Origin: SIG565 sp045646145
GTDB taxonomy: Bacteria; Bacillota; Clostridia; Oscillospirales; Acutalibacteraceae
Reading direction: 5' to 3'
Length of the DNA: 32,553 nucleotides
NCBI GenBank assembly: GCA_045646145.1
Contig: JAZRKE010000067.1
Location: 1-32,553 of the forward strand
Below are positions 15,268 through 22,561 of this stretch, in pieces. The position numbers were made by a program, and so were the translations under genes. Position 1 is the first letter of the stretch. Each line of letters opens with the position of its first letter. The notes beneath the pieces are model-generated. The model was given only the letters and a program-made list of their open reading frames with translations. It did no database searches and was not told where the DNA came from.

Positions 15268-15336
15268 TACTATCCCTCAATTGTTACCACACCAAATAAA
15301 GCAAAAGAAGATACAACAGTTGTATCTTCTTTTATG
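15268..15336 (+). ncRNA. Candidate short RNA of module C, ending in a terminator
   Basis: From the promoter at 15233-15261 a transcript would start near 15268 and end at a hairpin with two 15-base arms (AAAAGAAGATACAAC 15303-15317 with GTTGTATCTTCTTTT 15319-15333), whose arm ends in TTTT. That gives about 65 nt with no ribosome binding site or plausible ORF. A decamer GATGTTACTA is shared with module B near the start. A discrete RNA is inferred. Confidence 0.5.
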
Positions 15337-15348
15337 TTTCCACTTTAA

Positions 15349-15377
15349 TTGACATTTTATGTCATTTTTGGTATAAT
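15349..15377 (+). promoter_or_regulatory. Promoter and palindrome upstream of the abrB-like gene
   Basis: TTGACA 15349-15354, 17 bp, TATAAT 15372-15377. The palindrome TGACAT-TTT-ATGTCA (15350-15364) overlaps the -35 box and the start of the spacer and may be an operator, possibly for the AbrB-like product itself. Autoregulation is inferred. Confidence 0.82.
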
Positions 15378-15414
15378 GTGTACAAGCTATTATTGGCTTG
15401 AAGGAGGAATGAAT

Positions 15415-15681
15415 ATGAGAACAACAGGAATTATTAGAGCCGTTGATAAAAACGGCAGGGTAGTTATCCCTATGGATTTGCGAAAACAGTTAGAGGTAGA
15501 AAATGATGTTGACAGCTTCGAAATATTTATGGAGGACGATAAAATCATTCTCAAAAAATATGAGCCGGGCTGCATTTTTTGCGGAGAGGTGGGGGAGACC
15601 CTGAAATTAAAGGACCGCCATGTATGCCTTGATTGCATTGACAGACTTACCAAAATGAAAAACTCGATTAATGAATTTTAG
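15415..15681 (+). CDS. AbrB/MazE/SpoVT-like transcription regulator with zinc-ribbon tail
   Basis: An 88-aa DNA-binding protein. The N-terminal swapped-hairpin AbrB domain is typical (MRTTGIIRAVDKNGRVVIPM, FEIFMEDDKIILKKYEPG). The C-terminal part has two pairs of cysteines, CIFCGE and CLDC, as in many clostridial AbrB-like regulators, probably binding zinc. The start at 15415 has AAGGAGG seven bases upstream; an ATG at 15409 is too close to it. The gene leads an operon with two membrane proteins and an M20 peptidase, the next ATG being 11 bp after its stop. It likely responds to growth phase, as AbrB relatives do, but this is not shown. Confidence 0.9.
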   Translation: MRTTGIIRAVDKNGRVVIPMDLRKQLEVENDVDSFEIFMEDDKIILKKYEPGCIFCGEVGETLKLKDRHVCLDCIDRLTKMKNSINEF

Positions 15682-15691
15682 GGGGAAGAAT

Positions 15692-16429
15692 ATGGAATTC
15701 AGTATTAATTCACCGATACTCTTTTTTATGGTTGCGGTGATTATTGCAGCGGTACTCGGTCAGTCGGTTTTCTTTTTAGTTAAGGCGTGGAAACGCGCCA
15801 AAGAGCTTGGAATGGATATGAAGAAACTTAAAAAAATTGCCGTTTCAGCCGCCATCTTTACTATAGCTCCTGCCGTTGCAATAGTTATCAGCGTTATGGC
15901 ACTTTCGAAAGATTTGGGTTTGGCGCTTCCGTGGCTGAGGCTAAGTGTTGTAGGTTCCCTTTCCTACGAGGCTATTGCCGCAAATAACGCCGCCAACGCT
16001 ATGGGTATAACACTCGGTTCGGGAGTAGGTCTGAATGCCTCTCAGTATGTAACCATAGCCTTTGTTATGACCCTTAGTATTATGGTTGGTATATGGCTCG
16101 TACCTGTGGTTTGCAAGAGAATGCAGAAGGGTATGGTAAAACTTGAAAAGAGAGATAAAAAATGGTCGGATATTTTTCAGTCGGCTATGTTTATTGGTAT
16201 GATTTCCGCCTTTGTAGGCTTCATATTCTGTGATGTTTCCTCTTGTGTTTCGGGTGATTTTACAGGATTTATCCCTGTGTGCGTAATGGCGGTATCTGCA
16301 CTTGTTATGTGCATAGCAGGTCTGCTTGTTAAAAAAATTAAGGCACCCTGGATTTCGGATTATGCTCTGCCTGTAAGCCTTATTGCAGGTATGGCAAGTG
16401 CAATTCCATTTACAGCTTTACTTGGTTAG
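15692..16429 (+). CDS. DUF5058 family membrane protein
   Basis: A 245-aa integral membrane protein, with roughly six to seven hydrophobic segments, matching DUF5058 by the core PWLRLSVVGSLSYEAIAANN and the preceding cytoplasmic helix AWKRAKELGMD. The start at 15692 follows GGGGGAAGAAT; the in-frame ATG at 15671 overlaps the abrB-like gene. It lies 14 bp before a second membrane protein, with which it probably forms a two-subunit complex, and both precede an M20 peptidase. A transporter for a peptide or N-acyl amino acid is a reasonable guess from this context; the family has no established function known to me. Confidence 0.85.
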   Translation: MEFSINSPILFFMVAVIIAAVLGQSVFFLVKAWKRAKELGMDMKKLKKIAVSAAIFTIAPAVAIVISVMALSKDLGLALPWLRLSVVGSLSYEAIAANNAANAMGITLGSGVGLNASQYVTIAFVMTLSIMVGIWLVPVVCKRMQKGMVKLEKRDKKWSDIFQSAMFIGMISAFVGFIFCDVSSCVSGDFTGFIPVCVMAVSALVMCIAGLLVKKIKAPWISDYALPVSLIAGMASAIPFTALLG

Positions 16430-16443
16430 GAGGAGGGAAAATA

Positions 16444-17100
16444 ATGAGTAGTTATATGGATAAATTACATAAATACGGTACCGTCTGGAACCTTACTATG
16501 ATGGTGATTTTACTCGCGTTCCCCATAGCCGTATGGCTTGTTTTCGGAGCTGCGCCTGATTTTAAGGGGCTTTTAATGGGTCTTATCGCTACAGCACCTA
16601 TGTACTGGGCGGTCGGAGTTGTTGAGGTTATAACCTATATACCAATGCTCGGCGCGGGAGGTTCCTATCTTTCTTTTGTAACGGGCAATATTTCCAATTT
16701 GAAACTGCCCTGTGCATTGGGTGCACTCGAGCAGGCAGGTGTTAAGGCTAATTCGGATGAGGGTGAGGTTGTATCAACCATAGCCATTGCGGTATCATCT
16801 ATCGTTACCACTGTTATTATAATTTTGGGTGTGTTGCTTATAACTCCGCTGACACCAATACTCAATTCCGAAGCACTCAGCCCCGCATTTTCGCAGATGA
16901 TACCTGCGCTTTTCGGCGGACTTGGAGTGGTATTTATCTCTAAAAACTGGAAGATAGCCATACTGCCAATTTTACTTATGCTTATCCTCTTTATCACGGT
17001 TCCCGCTTTGAATGAGGGTACAGTTGGAATAATGGTGCCGGTAAGTGTTATATTCACATTGGTTATGAGCCGAATTATGTATAAAAAAGGAATGCTTTAA
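16444..17100 (+). CDS. Integral membrane protein, partner of the DUF5058 protein
   Basis: A 218-aa protein with about six hydrophobic segments (for example MMVILLAFPIAVWLVF and TIAIAVSSIVTTVIIILGVL). Conserved-looking glycine-rich loops are MLGAGGSYLSFVTGNISNLK, which could line a substrate path, and LFGGLGVVFIS. It has no signal peptide and few charges. AGGAGG precedes the ATG. It starts 14 bp after the DUF5058 gene and ends 1 bp before the M20 peptidase, so all are surely co-translated. No named family is recognised with confidence. Confidence 0.82.
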   Translation: MSSYMDKLHKYGTVWNLTMMVILLAFPIAVWLVFGAAPDFKGLLMGLIATAPMYWAVGVVEVITYIPMLGAGGSYLSFVTGNISNLKLPCALGALEQAGVKANSDEGEVVSTIAIAVSSIVTTVIIILGVLLITPLTPILNSEALSPAFSQMIPALFGGLGVVFISKNWKIAILPILLMLILFITVPALNEGTVGIMVPVSVIFTLVMSRIMYKKGML

Positions 17101-17101
17101 T

Positions 17102-18532
17102 ATGGGCTATGTAATACTTTTTTTAATTGTTGTTTTTTTGGCAGTTTTGCTTATAAGAACCGCCGCCTTTAAACCTAAATCCCAGAGTTTTTCGGATGAA
17201 ACCCAGATTATTTTTGATAAAGACGCGGCAACCCACGCTTTATCTCAGCTTGTTCGCTGTAAAACGGTGTCCTATTACGATAAAGATAATGAGGATGATA
17301 ACGAATTTGAAAAGCTCTATGCCTTATTACCTAAGCTTTATCCCCAGGTTTTTAAAGTGGCTGAGTTTACCGAATTGCCTGAACGTGCACTGCTTTTCAA
17401 GTGGTCGGGCAAAAGTTCCGAAAAGCCCACAGTTTTAATGGCACATTTCGATGTGGTTCCCGCAAATGAAGATGCCTGGGAAAAACCGCCTTTTGATGCA
17501 GTTATAGAGGATGGCGTTATGTGGGGCAGGGGAACGCTTGATACCAAGGTTACCTTTAACGGAATTCTCACAGCCGCCAATACGCTTATTTCCGAGGGCT
17601 TTGTACCCGAAAACGATATTTATATGGCATTTTCGGGCGGCGAAGAGGTAAATGGTGAGGGCGCACTTAACATTGTGAAATGGTTTGAGCAGCAGGGAAT
17701 TACACCCGAGCTCGTATTAGACGAGGGCGGAGCCGTTGTGGAAAACGTTTTTCCGGGCGTTAAGGCGCCTTGCGGACTTATCGGTATAGCAGAAAAGGGA
17801 ATGCTTAATTTAGAATTTTCGGTTAAATCTCAGGGCGGCCACGCTTCAGCCCCTAAACCGCATACGCCTATAGGCATACTTTCTTCTGCCTGCGTCAGTG
17901 TTGAGGGAACCCCGTTCCAGATGCACATAACCCGTCCTGTAGCCGAAATGTTTGATACTCTCGGCCGCCACTCAAGCTTTTTATACCGTTTGATTTTTGC
18001 TAACCTGTGGCTATTCGGTGGTGTGCTTAATATGATAGCCAAAAAGAGCGGAGGAGAAATGAATGCGCTGCTAAGAACTACCGTGGCTTTCACGCAGTCT
18101 AGCGGCAGTACGGCGCCCAATGTTATTCCACCGAAAGCGAGCTTGGTTGCGAATTTAAGGCTTAACCCTGAGGATAGTATCTCTTCTGCTGTCCAATATA
18201 TTAAAAGGACGGTTAATAATGATGATGTGGAACTTAAAGTTCTCGGCGGTATGGAGCCGAGTCGGGTGAGCGAAATCGACTGTGAAGCTTACCGAAGAGT
18301 AGAAAAAGCCGTGGGCAACACCTGGAAGGGAGCTATCGTATCTCCTTATTTAATGGTGCAGTGCTCCGATTGCCGCCTTTACGGCAGAATTTCAAACCAC
18401 GTTTACCGTTTTTCTGCTATGGCTATGACAAATGAAGAGCGTTCTACCATTCACGGAAACAATGAGCGCATAAAAATAGAGAACATAGGTAAGGCTGTTG
18501 AATTTTTCATCAGGGTTATCAAAAATTCCTAG
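17102..18532 (+). CDS. M20 family metallopeptidase, membrane-anchored
   Basis: Dinuclear zinc amidohydrolase, expected to cleave dipeptides or N-acyl amino acids. The 476-aa protein starts with one transmembrane segment (VILFLIVVFLAVLLI), so the enzyme is tethered to the membrane. Metal and catalytic motifs are MAHFDVVP (near 113), GRGTLDTK (bridging Asp), SGGEEVNGEG (catalytic Glu), LVLDEGG, and the C-terminal His in STIHGNNERI. The dimerisation lid domain has GHASAPKPHTP. It resembles the PM20D1/CPS1 group more than DapE or PepT. It follows the preceding membrane gene by one base, pointing to a coupled uptake and hydrolysis, or export and hydrolysis, unit. Substrate unknown. Confidence 0.9.
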   Translation: MGYVILFLIVVFLAVLLIRTAAFKPKSQSFSDETQIIFDKDAATHALSQLVRCKTVSYYDKDNEDDNEFEKLYALLPKLYPQVFKVAEFTELPERALLFKWSGKSSEKPTVLMAHFDVVPANEDAWEKPPFDAVIEDGVMWGRGTLDTKVTFNGILTAANTLISEGFVPENDIYMAFSGGEEVNGEGALNIVKWFEQQGITPELVLDEGGAVVENVFPGVKAPCGLIGIAEKGMLNLEFSVKSQGGHASAPKPHTPIGILSSACVSVEGTPFQMHITRPVAEMFDTLGRHSSFLYRLIFANLWLFGGVLNMIAKKSGGEMNALLRTTVAFTQSSGSTAPNVIPPKASLVANLRLNPEDSISSAVQYIKRTVNNDDVELKVLGGMEPSRVSEIDCEAYRRVEKAVGNTWKGAIVSPYLMVQCSDCRLYGRISNHVYRFSAMAMTNEERSTIHGNNERIKIENIGKAVEFFIRVIKNS

Positions 18533-18558
18533 AATTTCACAAAAAAATGAAATTTTAT
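18531..18558 (+). terminator. Weak terminator-like hairpin after the M20 peptidase
   Basis: GAATTTCA / TGAAATTTT stem with an A-rich loop just after the stop codon. The stem is AT-rich and the T-run short, so termination may be partial. Confidence 0.4.
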
Positions 18559-18559
18559 A

Positions 18560-18588
18560 TTGACTTTTATGTGGAATTCGTGTAAAAT
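18560..18588 (+). promoter_or_regulatory. Promoter of the first solute-binding protein gene
   Basis: TTGACT 18560-18565, 17 bp, TAAAAT 18583-18588, about 40 bp before the ATG. Confidence 0.75.
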
Positions 18589-18627
18589 GACTATGCACCA
18601 AAATATATATTTTTAGGAGGTATTTTT

Positions 18628-19968
18628 ATGGCAAACTTTAAAAGAATCATTGCTTTAATGTTGGCGCTTGCTATGGTATTAAGCCTTGCAGCTTGCGCTG
18701 GCGGTACAGGTAATGGTTCACAACAGACAGGAGGCAGTGGAGGAAGTGCCGATACAGCATTTGATACTGACGCATTTATCAATTCAATGCCTTCAGAACT
18801 CAAAGGAACAACTATTACATTTTTAAACTGGTACAAACTTGAAGACAGACCTGCTGAAAAGGCAGTTGTTGATGCCTTCGAGCAAAAAACAGGAATTAAG
18901 GTAGAGGTAGTTTCACCGGAGTACAACCAGTATACAGATAAGCTTGTAAGCATGGTTGCAACAGGTGATGCACCTGATGTTATGCGTCTATCTGAACCCT
19001 TGGCTGCCAGAATGAAATACTTACAGCCGATTGTTAACACAGGCTATGATTTCGCAGATGATGCCTGGAACAAGGATATTAAAGAGCTTTATTCTGTAAA
19101 CGGCATTCAGTATGCTGCAAACCTTTCCTACACGCCATTCATTCTGTTCAACACTATCAATTATTATACAGATGCAGTAGAGGAATTCGGTTTTGAGGAT
19201 CCGTGGGAGCTTTGGAAGAAAGGCGAATGGACCTGGGAAAAAATGAATTCCATGAGTGAGGAATGGATCAAGCAAGGACCGGATTATTATGGTTTTGCTA
19301 ATTATAGTTTCGAAGTATGGCCCTCTACTTTAGGTCTTGATTTTGTTAAGTATGATGGCAAACAATTGGTTATGAATCTTTATGACAGTGATGTTCTTGA
19401 AGTTTGGAAGGAAATAATTGAAGGTCGCGAAAACCGTTTAAGCATTCAGGGAACAAACACTACTTTCGGAAAGGTAAATCATAAAGCATTTTTCAAATAT
19501 TCCGACTCTACATGTTTAGAGGCTTCTTCTACTTACCAAAGCGCTATGAAAAAAAGAGGAGTTTGGGGCGTAGCACCTGCTCCCAAATATGAGGGTAAGG
19601 ATTATTATGTACCGCTTACCGAGCTTATTGCTTGGGGCGTTCCCACCGGTGCTAAAAATCCGGAGGCTGTTCCTTACTTTATTTCTTGGTATGCAAATCT
19701 TGCTAAGTATGATACAGATACATTCTTCTATGATAAGCGTTGTCAGGAAATATTCGAAGATATGGTATCTCAGCCTAGACGTCATATAGCCATCTCCTCT
19801 AGAGTATTTGCTTTCGATGCAAATCCATTTGTATGGCATCTTTACAATAATGCAGCATCTTCACAGATTACAACCTTTATCCAGTCTCAGGAATACAGAT
19901 GTCAGGATAAACTCAATCAGTGGAATGAAGTTTTAAGTAATATGAACACTGAGATTAAACAGAAATAA
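18628..19968 (+). CDS. Extracellular solute-binding lipoprotein (ABC sugar type), copy 1
   Basis: Surface receptor of an ABC importer, family 1 solute-binding type. The 446-aa protein has a lipoprotein signal (IIALMLALAMVLSLAAC) with Cys23 as the lipidated residue, a short Gly/Ser linker of about 20 residues, and then the binding domain (TTITFLNWYKLEDRPAEKA, VEVVSPEYNQYTDKLVSMVA, GDAPDVMRLSEP). Tryptophan- and tyrosine-rich segments (WELWKKGEWTWEKM) suggest a carbohydrate ligand. It has AGGAGG before the ATG and its own promoter and terminator. No permease or ATPase gene is adjacent, so it must work with a transporter encoded elsewhere, or act as an orphan receptor. It is a paralogue of the gene at 20931-22499. 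Confidence 0.92.
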   Translation: MANFKRIIALMLALAMVLSLAACAGGTGNGSQQTGGSGGSADTAFDTDAFINSMPSELKGTTITFLNWYKLEDRPAEKAVVDAFEQKTGIKVEVVSPEYNQYTDKLVSMVATGDAPDVMRLSEPLAARMKYLQPIVNTGYDFADDAWNKDIKELYSVNGIQYAANLSYTPFILFNTINYYTDAVEEFGFEDPWELWKKGEWTWEKMNSMSEEWIKQGPDYYGFANYSFEVWPSTLGLDFVKYDGKQLVMNLYDSDVLEVWKEIIEGRENRLSIQGTNTTFGKVNHKAFFKYSDSTCLEASSTYQSAMKKRGVWGVAPAPKYEGKDYYVPLTELIAWGVPTGAKNPEAVPYFISWYANLAKYDTDTFFYDKRCQEIFEDMVSQPRRHIAISSRVFAFDANPFVWHLYNNAASSQITTFIQSQEYRCQDKLNQWNEVLSNMNTEIKQK

Positions 19969-19985
19969 GTAAACAAAAAGATTTA

Positions 19986-20025
19986 AGCCAGGGTTGCCTT
20001 TTGGTAACCCTGGCTGTTTGTTGTT
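19986..20025 (+). terminator. Terminator after solute-binding protein copy 1
   Basis: A 13-bp stem (AGCCAGGGTTGCC / GGTAACCCTGGCT, one G-U pair) with a TTTT loop, then GTTTGTTGTTGTTG. Confidence 0.9.
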
Positions 20026-20050
20026 GTTGTCTTTAAACTTGGAAATAAAC

Positions 20051-20068
20051 CCCCAGTTCTACTTGGGG
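20051..20068 (+). mobile_element. Left-end hairpin of an IS200-like element (remnant)
   Basis: CCCCA / TGGGG with an 8-nt loop lies about 140 bp before the degraded tnpA start, the distance and form expected for an IS200/IS605 left end. The outer boundary and right end are not clear. Confidence 0.45.
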
Positions 20069-20205
20069 AGAATAACGAGCGAACCTACAATAAAAAGTGG
20101 CGAAGCAAGTGCTAAGCCGCAAAGCGCTGATGGAAAGAAATAAATCGCCAAGTATAATGGTAGTGGTTTGGCGACCGCATTACCAAAGTACTAAGAGGTT
20201 TAATT

Positions 20206-20513
20206 ATGAAAGGAAACAATTAAATCAAAAGCACAGCCCACTCAAAATATAGATGTCAATACCATTTAGTCTTTGCACCTAAATACCGTAGGAAAGAGAT
20301 ATACGAAAAGATATGCCAAGACATAGGGGAAATCTTAAGAAAACTATGCAGCTAAAAAGCAATGAATATAATTACATAATATTAAAAAATTATTTAGAAC
20401 AAGATTTTGCGACAGAATAAGTGAGTGTAAAAGAATTTATATACTCGTTTACGGGGACAAGAGCAAGTAGTCAAAAAAGACAGCCACACTTTATCGGGTA
20501 TCTGAAATTATAA
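20206..20513 (+). pseudogene. tnpA: Degraded IS200-type transposase (tnpA)
   Basis: A remnant of the single-strand-acting Y1 (HUH) transposase of IS200. From the ATG at 20206 the frame reads MKGNN, then a stop, then STAHSKYRCQYHLVFAPKYR followed by the KEIYEKICQDIGEILRKL part, ending in a stop near 20355. This is the conserved N-terminus of the family. After a gap in which the HUH motif and catalytic tyrosine region are missing, the C-terminal VSVKEFIYSFTG follows at about 20420-20455. The frame is broken by several stop codons, so the element is dead and probably old. It lies between two paralogous solute-binding protein genes. Confidence 0.85.
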
Positions 20514-20818
20514 TTTGTTGCTAAATATTTTATAGCAAAAATTTAAACATTACTGTAAGATATTTCAAAAGGTGTTTACTAATATAGTGAAGGGGAGTTT
20601 AGGGAGGTGAATATTTCGAAGGATGAGCAAATAATTAAGGTTTTGCTTAAACAAGATGAAGCTACCCTTGCAGCAAATTTCAAATAAAAAACTATATGTA
20701 AACGCTTTGCGGTAAATACCTGTTAATGAAGAGGATCTATTCGTGTATAAAAGTGATAAAAAATCAATGTTTTTTAAAGTCAGATAAAAAATATTTAATA
20801 TTAGATAAAATAATTAAA
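20514..20818. other. Intergenic stretch without a clear gene
   Basis: AT-rich sequence between the transposase remnant and the promoter of the second solute-binding protein gene. A 26-codon GTG-started ORF (20607-20687, NISKDEQIIKVLLKQDEATL) is preceded by AGGGAG, but the spacing is too short for a normal start. Nothing else was seen. Confidence 0.5.
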
Positions 20819-20847
20819 TTGAATTTTGTAGAGCCTAATGTTATAAT
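20819..20847 (+). promoter_or_regulatory. Promoter of the second solute-binding protein gene
   Basis: TTGAAT 20819-20824, 17 bp, TATAAT 20842-20847, giving a leader of about 75 nt before the ATG at 20931. Confidence 0.72.
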
Positions 20848-20930
20848 GAATATGCTGGAAATATAAGGTGTATATGTAAGTGCATCGTATTTTACTGCAA
20901 TAGCGAATTTTATTCTAGGAGGTTGTTTTT

Positions 20931-22499
20931 ATGACAAAAATTAAAAGAATTTCTGCATTTATTTTAGCTGTTATAATGATGTTGAATTTAGCAGCTTGTG
21001 CCGACAATAAAAGTGATGTTAACGACGGAGTTCAAGAGCAAACAGCAGGTGGGGTTATAAGAGAGAATAAGGTCGATAATTCCAAAAATAGTACACAAAA
21101 TATACAACAAGTGGTACCTGCTACCCAAAATACAACATCTTCAAACAAGCAAAACGAAACTAAGAGCAGTAATTCGAAACCAACCACTTCCAAGCCAAGC
21201 ACTTCATCTGAACCGGCTGAAGAAAAAAACGTGGATACTAAAAGCAAAGACGTAAATACGATTAATAATAAAACATCTGCTATAGAGGTTGAATGTTTCG
21301 ATACTGATGCATTTATTGCTTCAATGCCCACAAAGCTTAACGGCTCAACCATTACATTCCTTAATTGGTATGATACGGATGATAGAGCGGCTGAAAAAGA
21401 AAATATTGAGGCTTTCGAGAAAGCAACCGGAATTAATGTAAATGTGATTGGTACAGAGTACAACATGTATACAGATAAGCTTGTAAGTATGGTAGCAACA
21501 GGTGATGCCCCGGATGTTATACGTATGTCTGAACCCAGGGCTGCTTGGATGAAGTATTTACAGCCCATTGTTAATACCGGATATGATTTTGAAGATAAAA
21601 ATTGGAATAAAGAGGTTGAGAAACTTTATTCCGTAAATGGAATTCAGTATGCAGCAAATCTTTCGTATACGCCATTTATTGTGTTCTCAACAATCCAATA
21701 TTATACTGATGCAATAGAAGAGTATGGGTTTGAAGACCCCTGGGAACTCTGGAAGAAAGGCGAATGGACCTGGGAAAAAATGAATTCCATGAGTGAGGAA
21801 TGGATCAAGCAAGGACCGGATTATTATGGATTTGCTAATGTTAACTTTGAAATGTATACTTCTACTCTAGGTCTCGACTTTGTAAATTATGATGGTAATC
21901 AATGGAATATGAATCTGTATGATGGCACTCTCCTTAGAGCTTGGAGAGATCTTATTCGTGATAGAGAAAACCGCATAACCGTTCAAAGTACAAACTCTAC
22001 TTTTGGTAAAGTAAAGCACACAGCATTTTTTGCTTACTGCGACTCCACATGCTTAGAGGCCTCTTCTATTTACAATGTAGCTATGAAGAATAGGGGCGTA
22101 TGGGGTGTAGTACCTACTCCGAAGCATGCTGGTAAGGAGTATTATGCTCCACTAACTGAATTACTTGCTTTTGGTGTTCCTACCGGAGCTAAGAACCCAG
22201 AGGCTGTACCCTATTTTATTTCTTGGTACGCAAATCTTGCTAAGTATGACCCTGATACCTTCTTCTACAATGAGCAGGCGAAGGCTGTGTTTGAGGATAT
22301 GGTATCTCAACCGAATCGTCATTTAGCCATTTCAAATCGAATGTTTGATTTTGATGTAAATCCGTTCGTTTGGAATCTTTATAATAACGCAACTTCTTCA
22401 CAGGTTTCAACATTTATTCAGTCTCAAGAGTATAAATGCTGGGAAAAACTTCGCGAGTGGAATGATGTTCTTTATAATATGAACGCCGAAATCAAATAA
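20931..22499 (+). CDS. Extracellular solute-binding lipoprotein (ABC sugar type), copy 2
   Basis: Paralogue of the receptor at 18628-19968. The 522-aa protein has the lipoprotein signal ISAFILAVIMMLNLAAC with Cys23. A long linker of about 99 residues rich in Ser, Thr, Asn and Lys (e.g. SKPTTSKPSTSSEPAEEKN) separates the lipid anchor from the binding domain, compared with about 20 residues in copy 1. From FDTDAFIASMP on, the two proteins are closely similar, with many ligand-area residues changed. AGGAGG lies before the ATG. No permease is adjacent here either. The long linker would hold the domain further from the membrane, possibly through a thick wall or capsule. Confidence 0.92.
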   Translation: MTKIKRISAFILAVIMMLNLAACADNKSDVNDGVQEQTAGGVIRENKVDNSKNSTQNIQQVVPATQNTTSSNKQNETKSSNSKPTTSKPSTSSEPAEEKNVDTKSKDVNTINNKTSAIEVECFDTDAFIASMPTKLNGSTITFLNWYDTDDRAAEKENIEAFEKATGINVNVIGTEYNMYTDKLVSMVATGDAPDVIRMSEPRAAWMKYLQPIVNTGYDFEDKNWNKEVEKLYSVNGIQYAANLSYTPFIVFSTIQYYTDAIEEYGFEDPWELWKKGEWTWEKMNSMSEEWIKQGPDYYGFANVNFEMYTSTLGLDFVNYDGNQWNMNLYDGTLLRAWRDLIRDRENRITVQSTNSTFGKVKHTAFFAYCDSTCLEASSIYNVAMKNRGVWGVVPTPKHAGKEYYAPLTELLAFGVPTGAKNPEAVPYFISWYANLAKYDPDTFFYNEQAKAVFEDMVSQPNRHLAISNRMFDFDVNPFVWNLYNNATSSQVSTFIQSQEYKCWEKLREWNDVLYNMNAEIK

Positions 22500-22511
22500 T
22501 AGAAAAAGTAA

Positions 22512-22561
22512 AAAAGTGTTTCGTGGTCCCCTATTTGAGGAGTGAGCCACGAAACACTTTA
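22512..22561. terminator. Bidirectional terminator between solute-binding protein copy 2 and the flippase gene
   Basis: A 14-bp stem (AAAGTGTTTCGTGG / CCACGAAACACTTT) with a 20-nt loop lies between the convergent genes, A-rich on the left and T-ended on the right. Confidence 0.85.

Noticed and set aside
15264..15299. 11-codon ORF after the module C promoter
   Set aside because: Its ATG lies only two bases after the -10 box, so it would be before the transcription start.
20607..20687. 26-codon GTG-started ORF before the second solute-binding protein gene
   Set aside because: The AGGGAG site touches the GTG, leaving no spacing, and no homology was recognised.
21032..21568. 178-codon ORF on the strand opposite solute-binding protein copy 2
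   Set aside because: Antisense shadow of a well-supported gene, with no ribosome binding site.
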